A DNA stretch of 64,000 nucleotides from an uncultured Oscillospiraceae bacterium (GCA_949295465.1 CASFKY010000012.1:47275-111274); one strand, 5' to 3'. Positions 49,311-62,145 are shown, numbered from the stretch's first letter. Numbers and translations are program-made. The notes: generated by a model from the sequence alone, not told the origin.

Positions 49311-50420
49311 ATGAACATCATCTGTGACAAGTTCCTCCTCTCCGGCGCCATCGACGGCGTTTCCCGGGCAGTCACCAACCGCTCCGGCAACCCGGTGCTG
49401 GAGGGCATCCACATGGTGGCCGAAGGTTTCCAGCTCACCCTCACCGGCTACGACCTGGAAATGGCTATCACCATCACCATCGAGGCCAACGTGCGCACCC
49501 CCGGCGAGTGCGTGCTGAACGCAAAGCTCCTGGGAGATATGGTCCGGCGGATGCCCTCCGATCAGGTCTCCATCGAATTGCAGGACAACGGCTCGGTCAC
49601 CGTCAAGGGCGGCGTGGCCGAATTTGAGCTCACCTCCCTGAACACCAACGACTTTCCCGAACTGCCCAAGCCCGGCGCCGACCCCACCCTCACCCTCTCG
49701 GCGGCCTGCCTCCACGACATTGTGGACAAGACCATCTACGCGGTGAGCCAAGACGACAAAAAGCCCGCCCACACCGGCGAGCTCTTTGTGATCGAGCCGG
49801 AAAAACTCACGGTGGTGGCTCTGGACGGCTACCGGCTGGCCATTGTGGAGCGGAAAGTGGAAGCTCAGAAGGAGATCCGCATCATCATTCCCTCCAAAAC
49901 CATGATGGAGGTAAACAAGCTGATCGGCGACAAGGAAGACGACCAGGTGGTCATCTCGGCCAACCGGCGGTATGTGGTGTTCAGCACCAATCAGGGCTAC
50001 ACCATCCTCAGCCGGCTGATCGAGGGCGAGTTCCTCAATTATGAGAGCGTACTGCCCCATGGCTACCGCACCAAGGTCACCCTGGACACCCGGGATTTCA
50101 TTGAGAGCATCGAGCGGGCCAGCCTCATCATCACCGAGCGGCTGAAAAATCCTCTGCGGATCCAGTTCAACCCCGACAAGGTAATGATCCGCTGCCAGAC
50201 CTCCCTGGGCAAGGTGGCCGACGAGTTCGACGCCAAGACCGAGGGCGAAAAAATTGAGATCGGCTTCAACAACCGGTATCTGCTGGATGCGCTGCGGGCC
50301 TCCCGCTGCGAGCGGGTCACCCTGGAGATCAGCGGCCCCCTGAGCCCGGTGAAGATCCTGCCCAGCGAGGGGGAGGATTTCATCTATCTGGTATTGCCGG
50401 TACGCTTCAAAAACGACTGA
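49311..50420 (+). CDS. dnaN: DNA polymerase III beta clamp
   Basis: 369 residues in three similar beta-clamp domains (about 1-125, 130-245, 250-369). Characteristic ends are the N-terminal MNIICDKFLLSGAIDGVSRAV and the C-terminal EDFIYLVLPVRF (family: M-P-M/V-R). It encircles DNA as a dimer and tethers the polymerase. It is the first of a plus-strand run of closely spaced genes to remB. Confidence 0.97.
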   Translation: MNIICDKFLLSGAIDGVSRAVTNRSGNPVLEGIHMVAEGFQLTLTGYDLEMAITITIEANVRTPGECVLNAKLLGDMVRRMPSDQVSIELQDNGSVTVKGGVAEFELTSLNTNDFPELPKPGADPTLTLSAACLHDIVDKTIYAVSQDDKKPAHTGELFVIEPEKLTVVALDGYRLAIVERKVEAQKEIRIIIPSKTMMEVNKLIGDKEDDQVVISANRRYVVFSTNQGYTILSRLIEGEFLNYESVLPHGYRTKVTLDTRDFIESIERASLIITERLKNPLRIQFNPDKVMIRCQTSLGKVADEFDAKTEGEKIEIGFNNRYLLDALRASRCERVTLEISGPLSPVKILPSEGEDFIYLVLPVRFKND

Positions 50421-50435
50421 TCTGCGGGGTATCGT

Positions 50436-50651
50436 ATGGATTCCATTCTCATTCACACCGAATATATCAAGCTGGAGGCCCTGCTGAAATATGCCGGCCT
50501 GGCCGAGACCGGGGGCGAGGCAAAGCTCCTCATCCAGGACGGCCAGGTGAGCGTGAACGGTGAGGTCTGCACCATGCGGGGCAAAAAACTCCGGGGCGGC
50601 GACACCGTCTCTCTGGAAGGGCGCACCATCCTGGTACGCAGCGAGAGCTGA
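50436..50651 (+). CDS. rlbA: S4-domain RNA-binding protein (YaaA/RlbA type)
   Basis: 71 residues, a single S4 domain: [21 protein letters not shown], then [25 protein letters not shown] (quoted in part). The gene is always between dnaN and recF in Firmicutes; a role with ribosomes is proposed. It starts 15 bases after dnaN and ends one base before the recF start. Confidence 0.93.
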   Translation: MDSILIHTEYIKLEALLKYAGLAETGGEAKLLIQDGQVSVNGEVCTMRGKKLRGGDTVSLEGRTILVRSES

Positions 50652-50652
50652 G

Positions 50653-51750
50653 ATGCGACTGGATCGTCTCATCGTCCAGGACTGGCGCAACATCGCCCGG
50701 GCGGATTTCAGCCCCGGCCCGGGGCTCACCGTACTGTGCGGGGACAACGGCCAGGGCAAGACCAACCTCCTGGAAGCAGTCTGGGCCCTCACCGGCGGCA
50801 AGAGCTTCCGGGCCTCCCGGGACCTGGAGCTGATCCGCCAGGGGCAGGAGTTTTCGGTGCTGGAGGGTACTCTCTTCTGTGAGGAAAGAACCCAGACCCT
50901 GCGGCTGACCGTGGGCAGCCCTTCCAGCCCCCGCCCCGGCCGCACCATGAGCCGGAACGGCACCCCCCCGGTGCGGGCCGCCTCCCTGGCGGGGCTCTTT
51001 ACCGCCGTTGTCTTCGACCCGAACCATCTCAGCCTCATCAAGGGCGGGCCGGAGGGACGGCGGCGCTTTTTGGATACCGCCCTCTGTCAGCTCTACCCCG
51101 CGTACCTGAAATTGCTGCGCCGGTATGGCCGGATCGTGACCCAGAAAAATTCCCTTCTGCGGGAGTGCCGGGGCCAGTTTTCCCTCAGCCGTTCCCAGGT
51201 GGACCTGCTGGATGTGTACGACCGGCAGCTGGCCGATACGGGCGAGGAGCTGAGCAGGCGGCGGCAGAGCTATCTGGAGGCGCTGGCTCCCCTGGCGGTG
51301 GCCAACTACAGCGAGATCAGCAGCGGCCGGGAACAGCTGGCCCTGCGGTATCTGCCCAGTTTTGGGTCAGAGGGGCTTTTGTCCTGTTGCCTTCAAAAAC
51401 GGGCCGAGGAGATCCGGGCCGGGTTTTGTCAGGTTGGTCCCCATCGGGAGGATTTTGAAGTGACTCTGGACGGGCGCAGCGCCCGCACCTACGGCAGCCA
51501 GGGCCAGCAGCGCAGCGCGGTGCTCAGCCTTAAGCTGGCCGAGGCTGCCCAGGCCGCCAAAATCCGGGAGGATGCCCCGGTCATGCTGCTGGACGACGTG
51601 CTCAGTGAGCTGGACGAAAAGCGGCGGGCCTGGCTGCTCACCCGGATGGAGGGGCGGCAGACCATTGTCACCGCCTGCGACAGCGCCGAATTTTTAAAGA
51701 CCAGCGGCGTCCTCTATGCCGTCAGCGGCGGACAGATCCGTCCGCTTTGA
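50653..51750 (+). CDS. recF: DNA repair and replication protein RecF
   Basis: 365 residues. An SMC-like ATPase: MRLDRLIVQDWRN start, Walker A VLCGDNGQGKTNLLEA, signature region YGSQGQQRSAVLSLKLAEA and Walker B VMLLDDVLSELDEKRR. It loads RecA at single-strand gaps. The start is the ATG one base after the rlbA stop; the longer upstream frame is rejected. Confidence 0.95.
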   Translation: MRLDRLIVQDWRNIARADFSPGPGLTVLCGDNGQGKTNLLEAVWALTGGKSFRASRDLELIRQGQEFSVLEGTLFCEERTQTLRLTVGSPSSPRPGRTMSRNGTPPVRAASLAGLFTAVVFDPNHLSLIKGGPEGRRRFLDTALCQLYPAYLKLLRRYGRIVTQKNSLLRECRGQFSLSRSQVDLLDVYDRQLADTGEELSRRRQSYLEALAPLAVANYSEISSGREQLALRYLPSFGSEGLLSCCLQKRAEEIRAGFCQVGPHREDFEVTLDGRSARTYGSQGQQRSAVLSLKLAEAAQAAKIREDAPVMLLDDVLSELDEKRRAWLLTRMEGRQTIVTACDSAEFLKTSGVLYAVSGGQIRPL

Positions 51751-51766
51751 ACCAAAGGAGCGAGCC

Positions 51767-52030
51767 ATGTACCTGCACATCGGCCAGGACTATATCCTGA
51801 ACGAGGAGGATATCCTGGGGATCTTTGATATGGACAACACCTCGTCCTCCTACCGCACTCGGGCATTTCTGCGCCGGGCCGAACAGGAGGGGGCGGTGAT
51901 CCCCCTCAGCGAGGATATCCCCAAGAGCTTTATCCTCACCGACTGGCCCGCCGACACCACCCTTTACCTCAGCCCCCTGGCCTCCTCCACCCTGGCCAGG
52001 CGGGCAGCAGACCCCAAAAAGAGCCTGTGA
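51767..52030 (+). CDS. remB: Extracellular matrix regulator RemB (DUF370 family)
   Basis: 87 residues. MYLHIGQDYILNEEDILGIFDMDN is the family N-terminus (quoted in part: HIGQDYILNEEDILGIFD), and FILTDWPADTTLYLSPLAS follows. In Bacillus, RemA and RemB activate biofilm matrix genes; such a factor would be relevant to the TasA/SipW locus in this window, but that is inference. AAAGGAG precedes the ATG. Confidence 0.88.
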   Translation: MYLHIGQDYILNEEDILGIFDMDNTSSSYRTRAFLRRAEQEGAVIPLSEDIPKSFILTDWPADTTLYLSPLASSTLARRAADPKKSL

Positions 52031-52062
52031 GAGCCTATTTTCAGGAAAGGAAGAACACCCAC

Positions 52063-55076
<3,014 letters not shown>

Positions 55077-55086
55077 GGACAGCAAG

Positions 55087-55992
55087 ATGAAATGGCCCAG
55101 AACCCTTTGCTGCTGCCTGCTGGCGGCGATACTGGCCGGCTGCGGCGCAGCCGGATATGACAATGTGATCAAGAGCATGGACAACTCCCTGCGGGCCAAC
55201 GACCCTCAGCGGGCCGTCCAGCTGGGGCAGGACTGGCTGGAAAGCCACCGGGGCGACCAGGACTACGACACGGTATACCAGAAATCCCAGCTGTACCAGA
55301 AGCTCTATGAGATCTATCGGGAGGACCTGTCCGATGAGGTGGGGGCTCTGGCCATCCTGGAGGAGGGCTACCAGGTCACCGGGGACGGAGAGCTCTTCAA
55401 CCTGTATTTTGAGGAGGTCTACGGCACCGAGGCCTACCAGCATCTAGCCGAGACCTTCCCCTCCTCCCAGGAGATCCTGCTGGACGGAATCCCCTTTGAC
55501 CAGTGGACTCCCCAGCAGCTGTGGGATTATTTCCCCGTCACTCAGGACAGCTACCAGAGCGAGGACGAAAACGGCTGGTATCGCAGCGAGACCTACAAAA
55601 ATGTCTCGGTGACCCTCAACTACTTCACCAGCGAGTACAGCGAGAGCCTGGATGTGCGGTACACCGACTGGGGCGAGGGGGATTACACCAACCTCTATGA
55701 GATGGAGGGTCCCGGGCCTCAGCTGCCCTGCGGCATCCAGGAGGGGGACAGCTTCCAGACTGTGCTGGAAAAACTGGGTCTTCCCCAGGAGCTGGCCCAG
55801 GCCTTTGGCCAGTGCGGCTACCTCTCCTTTTACCTGCGGGGGGATGAGGTGGAGCTCTACCCGGATATGGAGGCCAGCGATTACCAGTACCTCACCATCT
55901 CCTACGACACCCGGGACTATTACGGCAGCCTGGAATTCAATTTCCGGCAGAACGGGCTGACCGAATACAGGATGAGCCATGAGATCCAATAA
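55087..55992 (+). CDS. Lipoprotein between gyrB and gyrA, copy 1
   Basis: 301 residues. The lipobox ILAGC ends a short signal peptide. The first part is helical and repeat-like (about 25-125, TPR-like spacing: DNSLRANDPQRAVQLGQDW), followed by a beta-rich domain with EDENGWYRSETYKN and VLEKLGLPQELAQA. It begins 10 bases after gyrB and shares motifs with the next gene. The gene must be transcribed with gyrB; the function is unknown. Confidence 0.75.
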   Translation: MKWPRTLCCCLLAAILAGCGAAGYDNVIKSMDNSLRANDPQRAVQLGQDWLESHRGDQDYDTVYQKSQLYQKLYEIYREDLSDEVGALAILEEGYQVTGDGELFNLYFEEVYGTEAYQHLAETFPSSQEILLDGIPFDQWTPQQLWDYFPVTQDSYQSEDENGWYRSETYKNVSVTLNYFTSEYSESLDVRYTDWGEGDYTNLYEMEGPGPQLPCGIQEGDSFQTVLEKLGLPQELAQAFGQCGYLSFYLRGDEVELYPDMEASDYQYLTISYDTRDYYGSLEFNFRQNGLTEYRMSHEIQ

Positions 55993-56974
55993 TCAGAACA
56001 TCCGGCGGCTGGCGGCCCTGGCCCTGGCAGTTTTGCTGCTGGCGGGCTGTTCCTCCCAAAAGGACCAGGTGCTCCGCTCCATTCGGAACTCCGCCCGGGC
56101 AGAGGATCTGGACCGGGCCGAGACCATCGCCATGGATTACATGGAGATCCACGGCCAGGACCCGGACATCTACCTGGCCCTGGCAGACTGCTATTCTCTG
56201 GCGGGAGAGGGAGAAAAGGCCGACCGAATGCGGGAGATCAGCTGGAACCTGATGTACCCGGAAGAGGCGCAGGCTCAGGATACGTCCGGCGGTCCGGCCA
56301 GTGAATCCGTCAGCGAGCCGGCCAGCGGGCCGGAAATCTACCAGGATGAGGACAGCCTCATCCTCCAGAAAGACCCGCGGCTGGAGGGAGTCTTCCCCAC
56401 CGGGGAGGAGTACCAGGTGGACGGCAAGCCTATCGGCCAGTACACCCCCGAAGAGCTGTGGGCCTGGGCGCCCCGGGCGGAGGCGCCCTCCGACCAATAT
56501 GAGGACCAGAGCGAAAACGGCTGGTATCTCCAGCAGAAATTCCAGAATTTTGTCCTTCAGGTCAACTGGGCTCCGGCCCTGGGGCTCTCAGGCCCCTGGC
56601 AGACCGAGGTGACGGTCTGTTACCTGCCCGGCACCTTCAACGGGGAACCCTCCGACCAGGTGATGGAGATACCCCAGGTCCTCCCACGGGAGATTCAGCC
56701 CGAGGATTCCCCCGCTCAGATTCTGGAAAAAATGGGTCTGCCCCAGGACCTGGCCCAGAGCTGCGCAGAATACGGGGAGTGCACCATAACCCTTGGCAAA
56801 GAGGGCACCATCCTGCGGGCAGGACAAAAAGGAGATTGCTCCGAGCAGACCTTCCGCTTTGTCTATGAGGAGGGCTGGGGAGATTTTGAGGGGGAGAGCC
56901 GTTTTTATTTCCAGAACGGCCACCTGGACAGTTACACGATCGCCTGTGTGGTAGGGCGCGGCCCGGCTGACTGA
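55979..56974 (+). CDS. Lipoprotein between gyrB and gyrA, copy 2
   Basis: 331 residues. Lipobox LLAGC, then a TPR-like helical part (about 28-95, LDRAETIAMDYMEIHG and LALADCYSLAGEGEKAD), an acidic Ser/Pro spacer (about 100-125) and the same C-terminal domain as copy 1: QSENGWYLQQKFQN and ILEKMGLPQDLAQS. The start lies inside the end of copy 1 (14-base overlap). Clear paralogs, likely an old tandem duplication. Confidence 0.75.
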   Translation: MRSNNQNIRRLAALALAVLLLAGCSSQKDQVLRSIRNSARAEDLDRAETIAMDYMEIHGQDPDIYLALADCYSLAGEGEKADRMREISWNLMYPEEAQAQDTSGGPASESVSEPASGPEIYQDEDSLILQKDPRLEGVFPTGEEYQVDGKPIGQYTPEELWAWAPRAEAPSDQYEDQSENGWYLQQKFQNFVLQVNWAPALGLSGPWQTEVTVCYLPGTFNGEPSDQVMEIPQVLPREIQPEDSPAQILEKMGLPQDLAQSCAEYGECTITLGKEGTILRAGQKGDCSEQTFRFVYEEGWGDFEGESRFYFQNGHLDSYTIACVVGRGPAD

Positions 56975-57001
56975 GGCATCACGATACAGAAGGAGTAAAC
57001 C

Positions 57002-59566
57002 ATGGAAGAAGATTTTGTCATGATCCCGGGCACGGGCACCAAGCTCATCGTCCGGGATGTCAAGAAAGAGATCGAGACCGCGTTCTTGGATTATTCCATG
57101 AGCGTCATCGTCAGCCGTGCCCTGCCGGATGTGCGGGACGGCCTCAAGCCGGTGCACCGCCGCATCCTGTACACCATGTACGAGCGGAACAACGACCCGC
57201 AGCATCCCTACCGCAAGTCGGCGGACACGGTGGGCGCGGTGCTGGGCTCCTACCATCCCCACGGCGACGCCTCGGTGTACGACGCCATGGTGCGCCTGGC
57301 CCAGGATTTCAGCCTGCGCTATCCTCTGGTGGACGGCCAGGGCAACTTCGGCAGCGTGGACGGCGACCCACCGGCCGCCTATCGGTACACCGAAGCCCGG
57401 ATGAGCAAGATGGCCTGCGACATGCTCACCGACATCGACAAGGACACCATCGACTGGGACCCCAACTTTGACGAGACCAAAAAGGAGCCCCATGTGCTGC
57501 CCAGCCGGTTCCCCAACCTTCTGTGCAACGGCAGCCAGGGCATTGCCGTGGGCATGGCCACCAACATCCCGCCCCACAACCTGCGGGAGGTGATCGACGG
57601 GTGCGTGGCCTATATCGACAACCCGGAGATCGACCTGGCCGGCCTGATGGAGCACATCAAAGGACCCGACTTCCCCACCGGCGGCATCATCATGGGCCGC
57701 AGCGGCATCCGGGCGGCCTACGCCACCGGCAAGGGCAAGATCACCCTGCGGGGCCGGGCCGAGATCGTGGAAAAGAAGAACGGCCGCTTTGAGATCCTCA
57801 TCACCGAGATCCCCTATATGGTCAACAAGGCCCGGCTCATCGAGCACATCGCCGACCTGGTGAAGAGCAAGAAGATCGAGGGCATCAGCGACCTGAACGA
57901 TGAGTCCAGCCGCCAGGGCAGGAAAGTGGTGGTGGAGATCAAGAAGGACGCCAACCCCCAGGTGGTGCTGAACCAGCTCTATCGGTACACCCAGCTGCAG
58001 GACACGGTGGGCGTCATTCTGCTGGCCCTGGACAAGGGCATCCCCAAGGTGATGAACCTGAAGACCATCATCCAGCGGTATGTGGAATTCCAGGATGAGG
58101 TCATCCGCCGGCGCACCCAGTTTGACCTGAAAAAGGCCAAGGAGCGGGCCCACATCCTGGAGGGCCTGCGCCGGGCCGTGGACATTGTGGACGAGGTGAT
58201 CTACACCATCCGCCACTGCGGCGGCGGCACCGCCGAGGCCAAGGCCGCCATCATGGAGAAGTTCGGCTTTGACGATCCCCAGGCGGACGCCATCTGCAAG
58301 TTCCCCCTGGGCCGTCTGGCCGGGCTGGAGATCCAGAAGATCGAGACCGAACTGGGCGAACTGAAGGAGAAGATCCAGAACTGGGAGAGCATCCTGCTGG
58401 ACGACGCCAAGGTGCTGGAGATCATCAAAAAGGAACTGCTGGAGCTGAAGGAGAAGTACGGCGACGACCGGCGCACCGAGATCGCCCATGTGTCCGGCGA
58501 GGTGGATATTGAGGACCTGATCCCGGTGGAGGACTGCGTCTTCACCCTCACCCACGAGGGCTATATCAAGCGCCAGCCCAAGGACACCTACCAGGCCCAG
58601 CGCCGGGGCGGCCGGGGCATTTCCAGCATGGCCACCAAGGACGAGGACTTTGTGGAGGAGCTGTTTGTGGGCTCCACCCATGACTATATCCTCTTTGTCA
58701 CCAACCTGGGCCGGATCTACCGGCTCAAGGGCTACCAGATCTACGAGGGCAGCCGCACCAGCAAGGGCAGCAACATCGTGAACATGCTGCCCCTCCAGCC
58801 GGATGAGAAGGTCACCACCATGTTGCGCCAGAGCGCCAGCGAGGACAAGGACGCCTTTGTGACCATGATAACCAAGAAGGGCCTCATCAAGCGCACCCCC
58901 GTCAGCCAGTATGCCAACATCCGCAAGAGCGGCCTCAACGCCATCACCTTCTTTGAGGGAGATGCCCTGGCCTGGACCCGCCTCACCTCCGGCCATGACG
59001 AGCTGATCGTGGCCACCCGCAACGGTCTGGCCATCCGCTTCAACGAGGAGGACGCCCGCAGTGTGGGCCGCACCAGCCACGGCGTCAAGGCCATCACTCT
59101 GGCCGAGGGCGATGAGGTGGTAGGCGGCGGCCGGGTACGGCCCGGCGCCACCCTCTTCACCGTCACCGAGAACGGCCGGGGCCGGCGCAGCCGGCTGGAC
59201 GATTACCGGCTCCAGCACAGGGGCGGCAAGGGCATCCGCAACTACGCCAAGGGCGGGGTCGCCGCCATCAAGATCGTGGACGAGGAGAACGACATCATCC
59301 TCATCAGCCAGAACGGCATCCTCATCCGCATGCACGCCTCCGACATCAACATCCAGAGCCGGTACGGCAGCGGCGTGAGAGTGATGCGGCTGGGCGAGGG
59401 GGACAAGGTGGTCACCCTGGCCCGCACCGAGCACGACGACGAGGCCGAGGTGGTTCAGGTGGAGTCGGAGCCTGAGGAGGAGTTGACCCCCGAGGAGCTG
59501 GCCGCCGTCCAGGCAGAGGAGGAGGCCAACGACCGGGAGCCCATTCCTGAGGACCCGGAAGACTGA
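57002..59566 (+). CDS. gyrA: DNA gyrase subunit A
   Basis: 854 residues. The active-site Tyr is in [14 protein letters not shown], the breakage-reunion start is [26 protein letters not shown] (in part), and the C-terminal pinwheel contains the GyrA box QRRGGRG that makes it gyrase rather than topoisomerase IV. The quinolone-resistance region reads [11 protein letters not shown], with Ala where E. coli has Ser83. The tail is acidic. GAAGGAG precedes the ATG. The two lipoprotein genes separate it from gyrB. Confidence 0.97.
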   Translation: MEEDFVMIPGTGTKLIVRDVKKEIETAFLDYSMSVIVSRALPDVRDGLKPVHRRILYTMYERNNDPQHPYRKSADTVGAVLGSYHPHGDASVYDAMVRLAQDFSLRYPLVDGQGNFGSVDGDPPAAYRYTEARMSKMACDMLTDIDKDTIDWDPNFDETKKEPHVLPSRFPNLLCNGSQGIAVGMATNIPPHNLREVIDGCVAYIDNPEIDLAGLMEHIKGPDFPTGGIIMGRSGIRAAYATGKGKITLRGRAEIVEKKNGRFEILITEIPYMVNKARLIEHIADLVKSKKIEGISDLNDESSRQGRKVVVEIKKDANPQVVLNQLYRYTQLQDTVGVILLALDKGIPKVMNLKTIIQRYVEFQDEVIRRRTQFDLKKAKERAHILEGLRRAVDIVDEVIYTIRHCGGGTAEAKAAIMEKFGFDDPQADAICKFPLGRLAGLEIQKIETELGELKEKIQNWESILLDDAKVLEIIKKELLELKEKYGDDRRTEIAHVSGEVDIEDLIPVEDCVFTLTHEGYIKRQPKDTYQAQRRGGRGISSMATKDEDFVEELFVGSTHDYILFVTNLGRIYRLKGYQIYEGSRTSKGSNIVNMLPLQPDEKVTTMLRQSASEDKDAFVTMITKKGLIKRTPVSQYANIRKSGLNAITFFEGDALAWTRLTSGHDELIVATRNGLAIRFNEEDARSVGRTSHGVKAITLAEGDEVVGGGRVRPGATLFTVTENGRGRRSRLDDYRLQHRGGKGIRNYAKGGVAAIKIVDEENDIILISQNGILIRMHASDINIQSRYGSGVRVMRLGEGDKVVTLARTEHDDEAEVVQVESEPEEELTPEELAAVQAEEEANDREPIPEDPED

Positions 59567-59620
59567 TCTCCCCTCAAAGCTGAAAAAAGCGCCCACGGCG
59601 CCCCCAAACACAATATAAGA

Positions 59621-59657
59621 AAAAACGGCGGACTTTCGGGTCCGTCGTTTTGATTTT
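59621..59657 (+). terminator. Terminator of gyrA
   Basis: AAAACGGCGGA pairs with TCCGTCGTTTT (one G-U) around an 8-base loop, then GATTTTG; it also faces yaaA with A residues upstream. Confidence 0.8.
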
Positions 59658-59664
59658 GCGCATT

Positions 59665-60405
59665 TTATGCTTTTACAAATACCAGCACCCCGGGCCCGGA
59701 GAGAGCCTCCGAATACCCGTAGCCGTTCCAGAAGAAATCCTGTACCTGTCGGGGGCTGTCCCATCGGTTTTGGGCAATGGCCCGCACCATCTGGCCCCGG
59801 GCCATCTTGGCCTCGGTGGCCAGGGTTTTGAGAACTCCCTTTCGCCGCACCAGAAAATCGCAGCGCACCCATCCATCCTCCGGCCTCAAAAAGGGGGTGA
59901 TGGCCTTGGAGTATTCCGCCGAGGCAAGGTCCAGCACCGGCTCTTTTTTCTCAAAAACCGCCTTGTACAGCCGGTCTGCCCAGAACTGGTAAAGATTTTT
60001 GCCCCCAAAGCGCAGCTTCCCGCCCATCTCCAGCCGGTAGGGCTGGATGCCGTCGTCCGGCCGCACCAGCCCGTAAAAGCCGCTGAGAATATAAAGGTGC
60101 TCGCTCAAAAAGGCAAATTCCTCCCCGCTGAGGGTGTCCGGGTCGATGTTCTTGTATTGCAGCCCGTTGTAGGCGGTGAGGGCCGTCCAGCCCGGGGCTT
60201 CCAGGTCACACTGGGCAAAATAGGCGCAGGCGGTGAGAGCCAAATCCGGGTTGATGGACATCAGGCTCTCCAGTTGGGCGGGGGTGAGGCGGCGAAGCTC
60301 TTCCAACAGCCGGGCGGCGCTCTCTGAAAAGCGGGGCCGGCGGGGAACCACCCCTTCCCTGCCCCGGGGGCGCATATTCTTGGCCGGGCTGATGAGGGTG
60401 ATCAT
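59665..60405 (-). CDS. yaaA: Peroxide stress protein YaaA (UPF0246)
   Basis: 246 residues. The N-terminal MITLISPAKNM (family ILISPAKTL) and ILSGFYGLVRPDDGIQPYRLEMG (quoted in part: LSGFYGLVRPDD) are the signature. In E. coli it lowers free iron during peroxide stress and binds DNA. It overlaps the stop of the thiol peroxidase gene (ATGA), so two peroxide-defence genes are translated together in an anaerobe. Confidence 0.92.
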   Translation of the reverse strand: MITLISPAKNMRPRGREGVVPRRPRFSESAARLLEELRRLTPAQLESLMSINPDLALTACAYFAQCDLEAPGWTALTAYNGLQYKNIDPDTLSGEEFAFLSEHLYILSGFYGLVRPDDGIQPYRLEMGGKLRFGGKNLYQFWADRLYKAVFEKKEPVLDLASAEYSKAITPFLRPEDGWVRCDFLVRRKGVLKTLATEAKMARGQMVRAIAQNRWDSPRQVQDFFWNGYGYSEALSGPGVLVFVKA

Positions 60406-60863
60406 CCCAGATACTCCAGGATCTCGGCGGCGTTGGTGTCCGGCTTGACCTTGGCGTATACCTTCTCCACCACGCCCTGCTCATCCAGCAGGAAGGTGGA
60501 GCGCACCACCCCCATGCTCACCTTGCCGTAGTTCTTTTTCTCCTGCCACACCCCAAAGGCCTGGATGGCCTGCAATTCCGGGTCGCTCAAAAGCAAAAAG
60601 GGCAGCTCGTACTTCTGGGCAAACTTCTGGTGACTGGACACGCTGTCCTTGCTGATGCCGATCACGGTCACTCCCTTGGCGGCAAACTCCGCGTTGGCCT
60701 TGGCAAAGGCGCAGGCCTCCCGGGTGCAGCCGGGGGTGTTGTCCCGGGGATAGAAGTAGACCACTACCTTCTTGCCCAGAAAACTGCTCAGGCTCACCAG
60801 GTTGCCGTCCTTGTCCGGCAGGGTGAAATCCGGGGCTTTGGCCCCCACTTCCAGCAATGCCAT
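60402..60863 (-). CDS. bcp: Thiol peroxidase of the Bcp/PrxQ type
   Basis: 153 residues, thioredoxin fold. PRDNTPGCTREACAF contains the peroxidatic Cys and, five residues on, the resolving Cys of the atypical PrxQ class. It reduces H2O2 and organic peroxides using thioredoxin. The ATG with GGAGAG upstream is preferred over a TTG one codon earlier. Confidence 0.94.
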   Translation of the reverse strand: MALLEVGAKAPDFTLPDKDGNLVSLSSFLGKKVVVYFYPRDNTPGCTREACAFAKANAEFAAKGVTVIGISKDSVSSHQKFAQKYELPFLLLSDPELQAIQAFGVWQEKKNYGKVSMGVVRSTFLLDEQGVVEKVYAKVKPDTNAAEILEYLG

Positions 60864-60935
60864 CAAAAATCTCTCCTTTTATTATATATATAGTTAGTAT
60901 AGTATTTTTAAAATAAACAAATTGGCCTGTATGGA

Positions 60936-61481
60936 TCAGAGCTTGCCTGCCTCTTTCAGGGCCTTCAGCTTCAGCACTGCCGCCACGGTCTTGCCGTCCC
61001 GGATCTGGCCCTCCATCACCATCTGAAATACCTGTTCCAGAGGCATCTTGGTGGGGGTGAGAAATTCGTCCTCGTCCAGGTGCATGGGCACCGGGTGCAG
61101 CCCCCGGGCCAGCCAGGTGTAGATCACCTCGCTGCAATAGCCCACAGTGGGGTAAAAGGGGTGCAGGTCCTGGTAGTGGTCGGCCTTCAGGCCGCACTCC
61201 TCCTCCAGCTCCCGCTTGGCCGCCTCAAAGGGGTCCTCCCCTTCCTCCAGCTTGCCGGCGGGCAGCTCCCACAATTCCTGACCCAGGGCATAGCGGTACT
61301 GACGCACCAGGTACAGCTCCTCCTGGTCGGTGAGGGCCGCGATGCAGGCCCCGCCCCGGTGGTGCACGATCTCCCGCTGGGCAGTATCGCCGTTTTCCAG
61401 CTCCACCTTGTCCAGGGTCAGGCGCACCACATGGCCCCGGAAGATCTCCTGCACCGAGAGGGTCTTTTCGGTATGTTCCAT
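60936..61481 (-). CDS. nudF: Nudix hydrolase, ADP-ribose pyrophosphatase type
   Basis: 181 residues. The Nudix box is complete: GKLEEGEDPFEAAKRELEEE followed by CG (GX5EX7REUXEEXGU), at about 75-97, preceded by QELWELPAGK, the ADPRase landmark, and followed at proper distance by the Pro residue of FYPTVGY. It hydrolyses ADP-ribose to AMP and ribose 5-phosphate; related sugar nucleotides are possible. Confidence 0.9.
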   Translation of the reverse strand: MEHTEKTLSVQEIFRGHVVRLTLDKVELENGDTAQREIVHHRGGACIAALTDQEELYLVRQYRYALGQELWELPAGKLEEGEDPFEAAKRELEEECGLKADHYQDLHPFYPTVGYCSEVIYTWLARGLHPVPMHLDEDEFLTPTKMPLEQVFQMVMEGQIRDGKTVAAVLKLKALKEAGKL

Positions 61482-61510
61482 TCTTCTCCGCTCTTCCTGC
61501 CCGGAAATTT

Positions 61511-61549
61511 AAAACGGTCCGGCCGCTCCGGGCTTTCCGGGGCCGGACC
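61511..61549 (-). terminator. Terminator of the TIGR04076-type gene
   Basis: GGTCCGGCC pairs with GGCCGGACC, inner GC pairs extend it, and GTTTTAAATTT follows on the minus strand. It lies between this gene and nudF. Confidence 0.75.
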
Positions 61550-61554
61550 TCTGG

Positions 61555-61803
61555 TCAATCCAGCCGCTGGATGCGGAATTTTACGCACTCGCCGCAGTCC
61601 GGGCACTGGATGGGCCCCTCCTTCACCGAGCCGCCCCGGCGGGCCGCATAGACAAAGGGGTAGATGGCGTTCAGGGCCACCATGCACAGCTGGGCGCTCT
61701 TTTCTTTATCGACAAAGGCGCCCTCAAAATAGATCTCGTCTCCCGGCTGATACCGGGGGCAGCCGCTCTCCAGCACCACAGCCTTGACCTTATGGTCTTC
61801 CAT
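61555..61803 (-). CDS. TIGR04076-family small protein
   Basis: 82 residues, no membrane segment. KVKAVVLESGCPRYQPGDEIYF matches the start of this small conserved family of anaerobes, and CPDCGECVKFRI near the end holds three Cys residues that may bind metal or Fe-S. Function unknown. The ATG at 61803 has GGGAGAAGG upstream; longer readings cross the promoter TGCTACAAT (61865-61873). Confidence 0.75.
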   Translation of the reverse strand: MEDHKVKAVVLESGCPRYQPGDEIYFEGAFVDKEKSAQLCMVALNAIYPFVYAARRGGSVKEGPIQCPDCGECVKFRIQRLD

Positions 61804-61864
61804 GACCTTCTCCCTCGCTTTCTGTTTCTGCCCTGCCCGGGGCCGGGAGGGCTCTTTTGCCCCC

Positions 61865-61873
61865 ATTGTAGCA
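61865..61873 (-). promoter_or_regulatory. Extended -10 promoter for the TIGR04076-type gene
   Basis: Minus-strand TGCTACAAT, 62 bases before the start. Confidence 0.45.
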
Positions 61874-62145
61874 TAGAGCCCTTGTTCCCACAAGGAAAAA
61901 AGAACCACCCGGGCCGGTAGAAAAAATTTTTGGCCCCAAAACTTCCCCCACTGGGCAAAAAAATCATTTCAGATGGTGGAAAGCGTTCCGAAAAAAGCCG
62001 GAAAAAATCGAAGGAGCGATCAGTTCAAAATCGGTTTTACCCACTTTTGGGCCCCAAACCCAAAAAACAGCCCTTTTGCGGGCGGGGGATTTGTGATAAA
62101 ACAAAAAATTTTTGAATTTACGCCCGAAATCTTACTTTATGGTGG
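61874..62145. other. Gene-free stretch upstream of the pyruvate:ferredoxin oxidoreductase gene
   Basis: A+T-rich with several A and T runs (AAAAAATTTTT near 61920 and 62104). No protein-like frame and no RNA gene recognised. Runs of this kind upstream of a strong promoter may act as UP or curved DNA. Confidence 0.4.

Noticed and set aside
56588-59872. A 1094-residue open frame antisense to gyrA
   Set aside because: Same GC-rich shadow effect; the sense strand is unmistakable gyrA.
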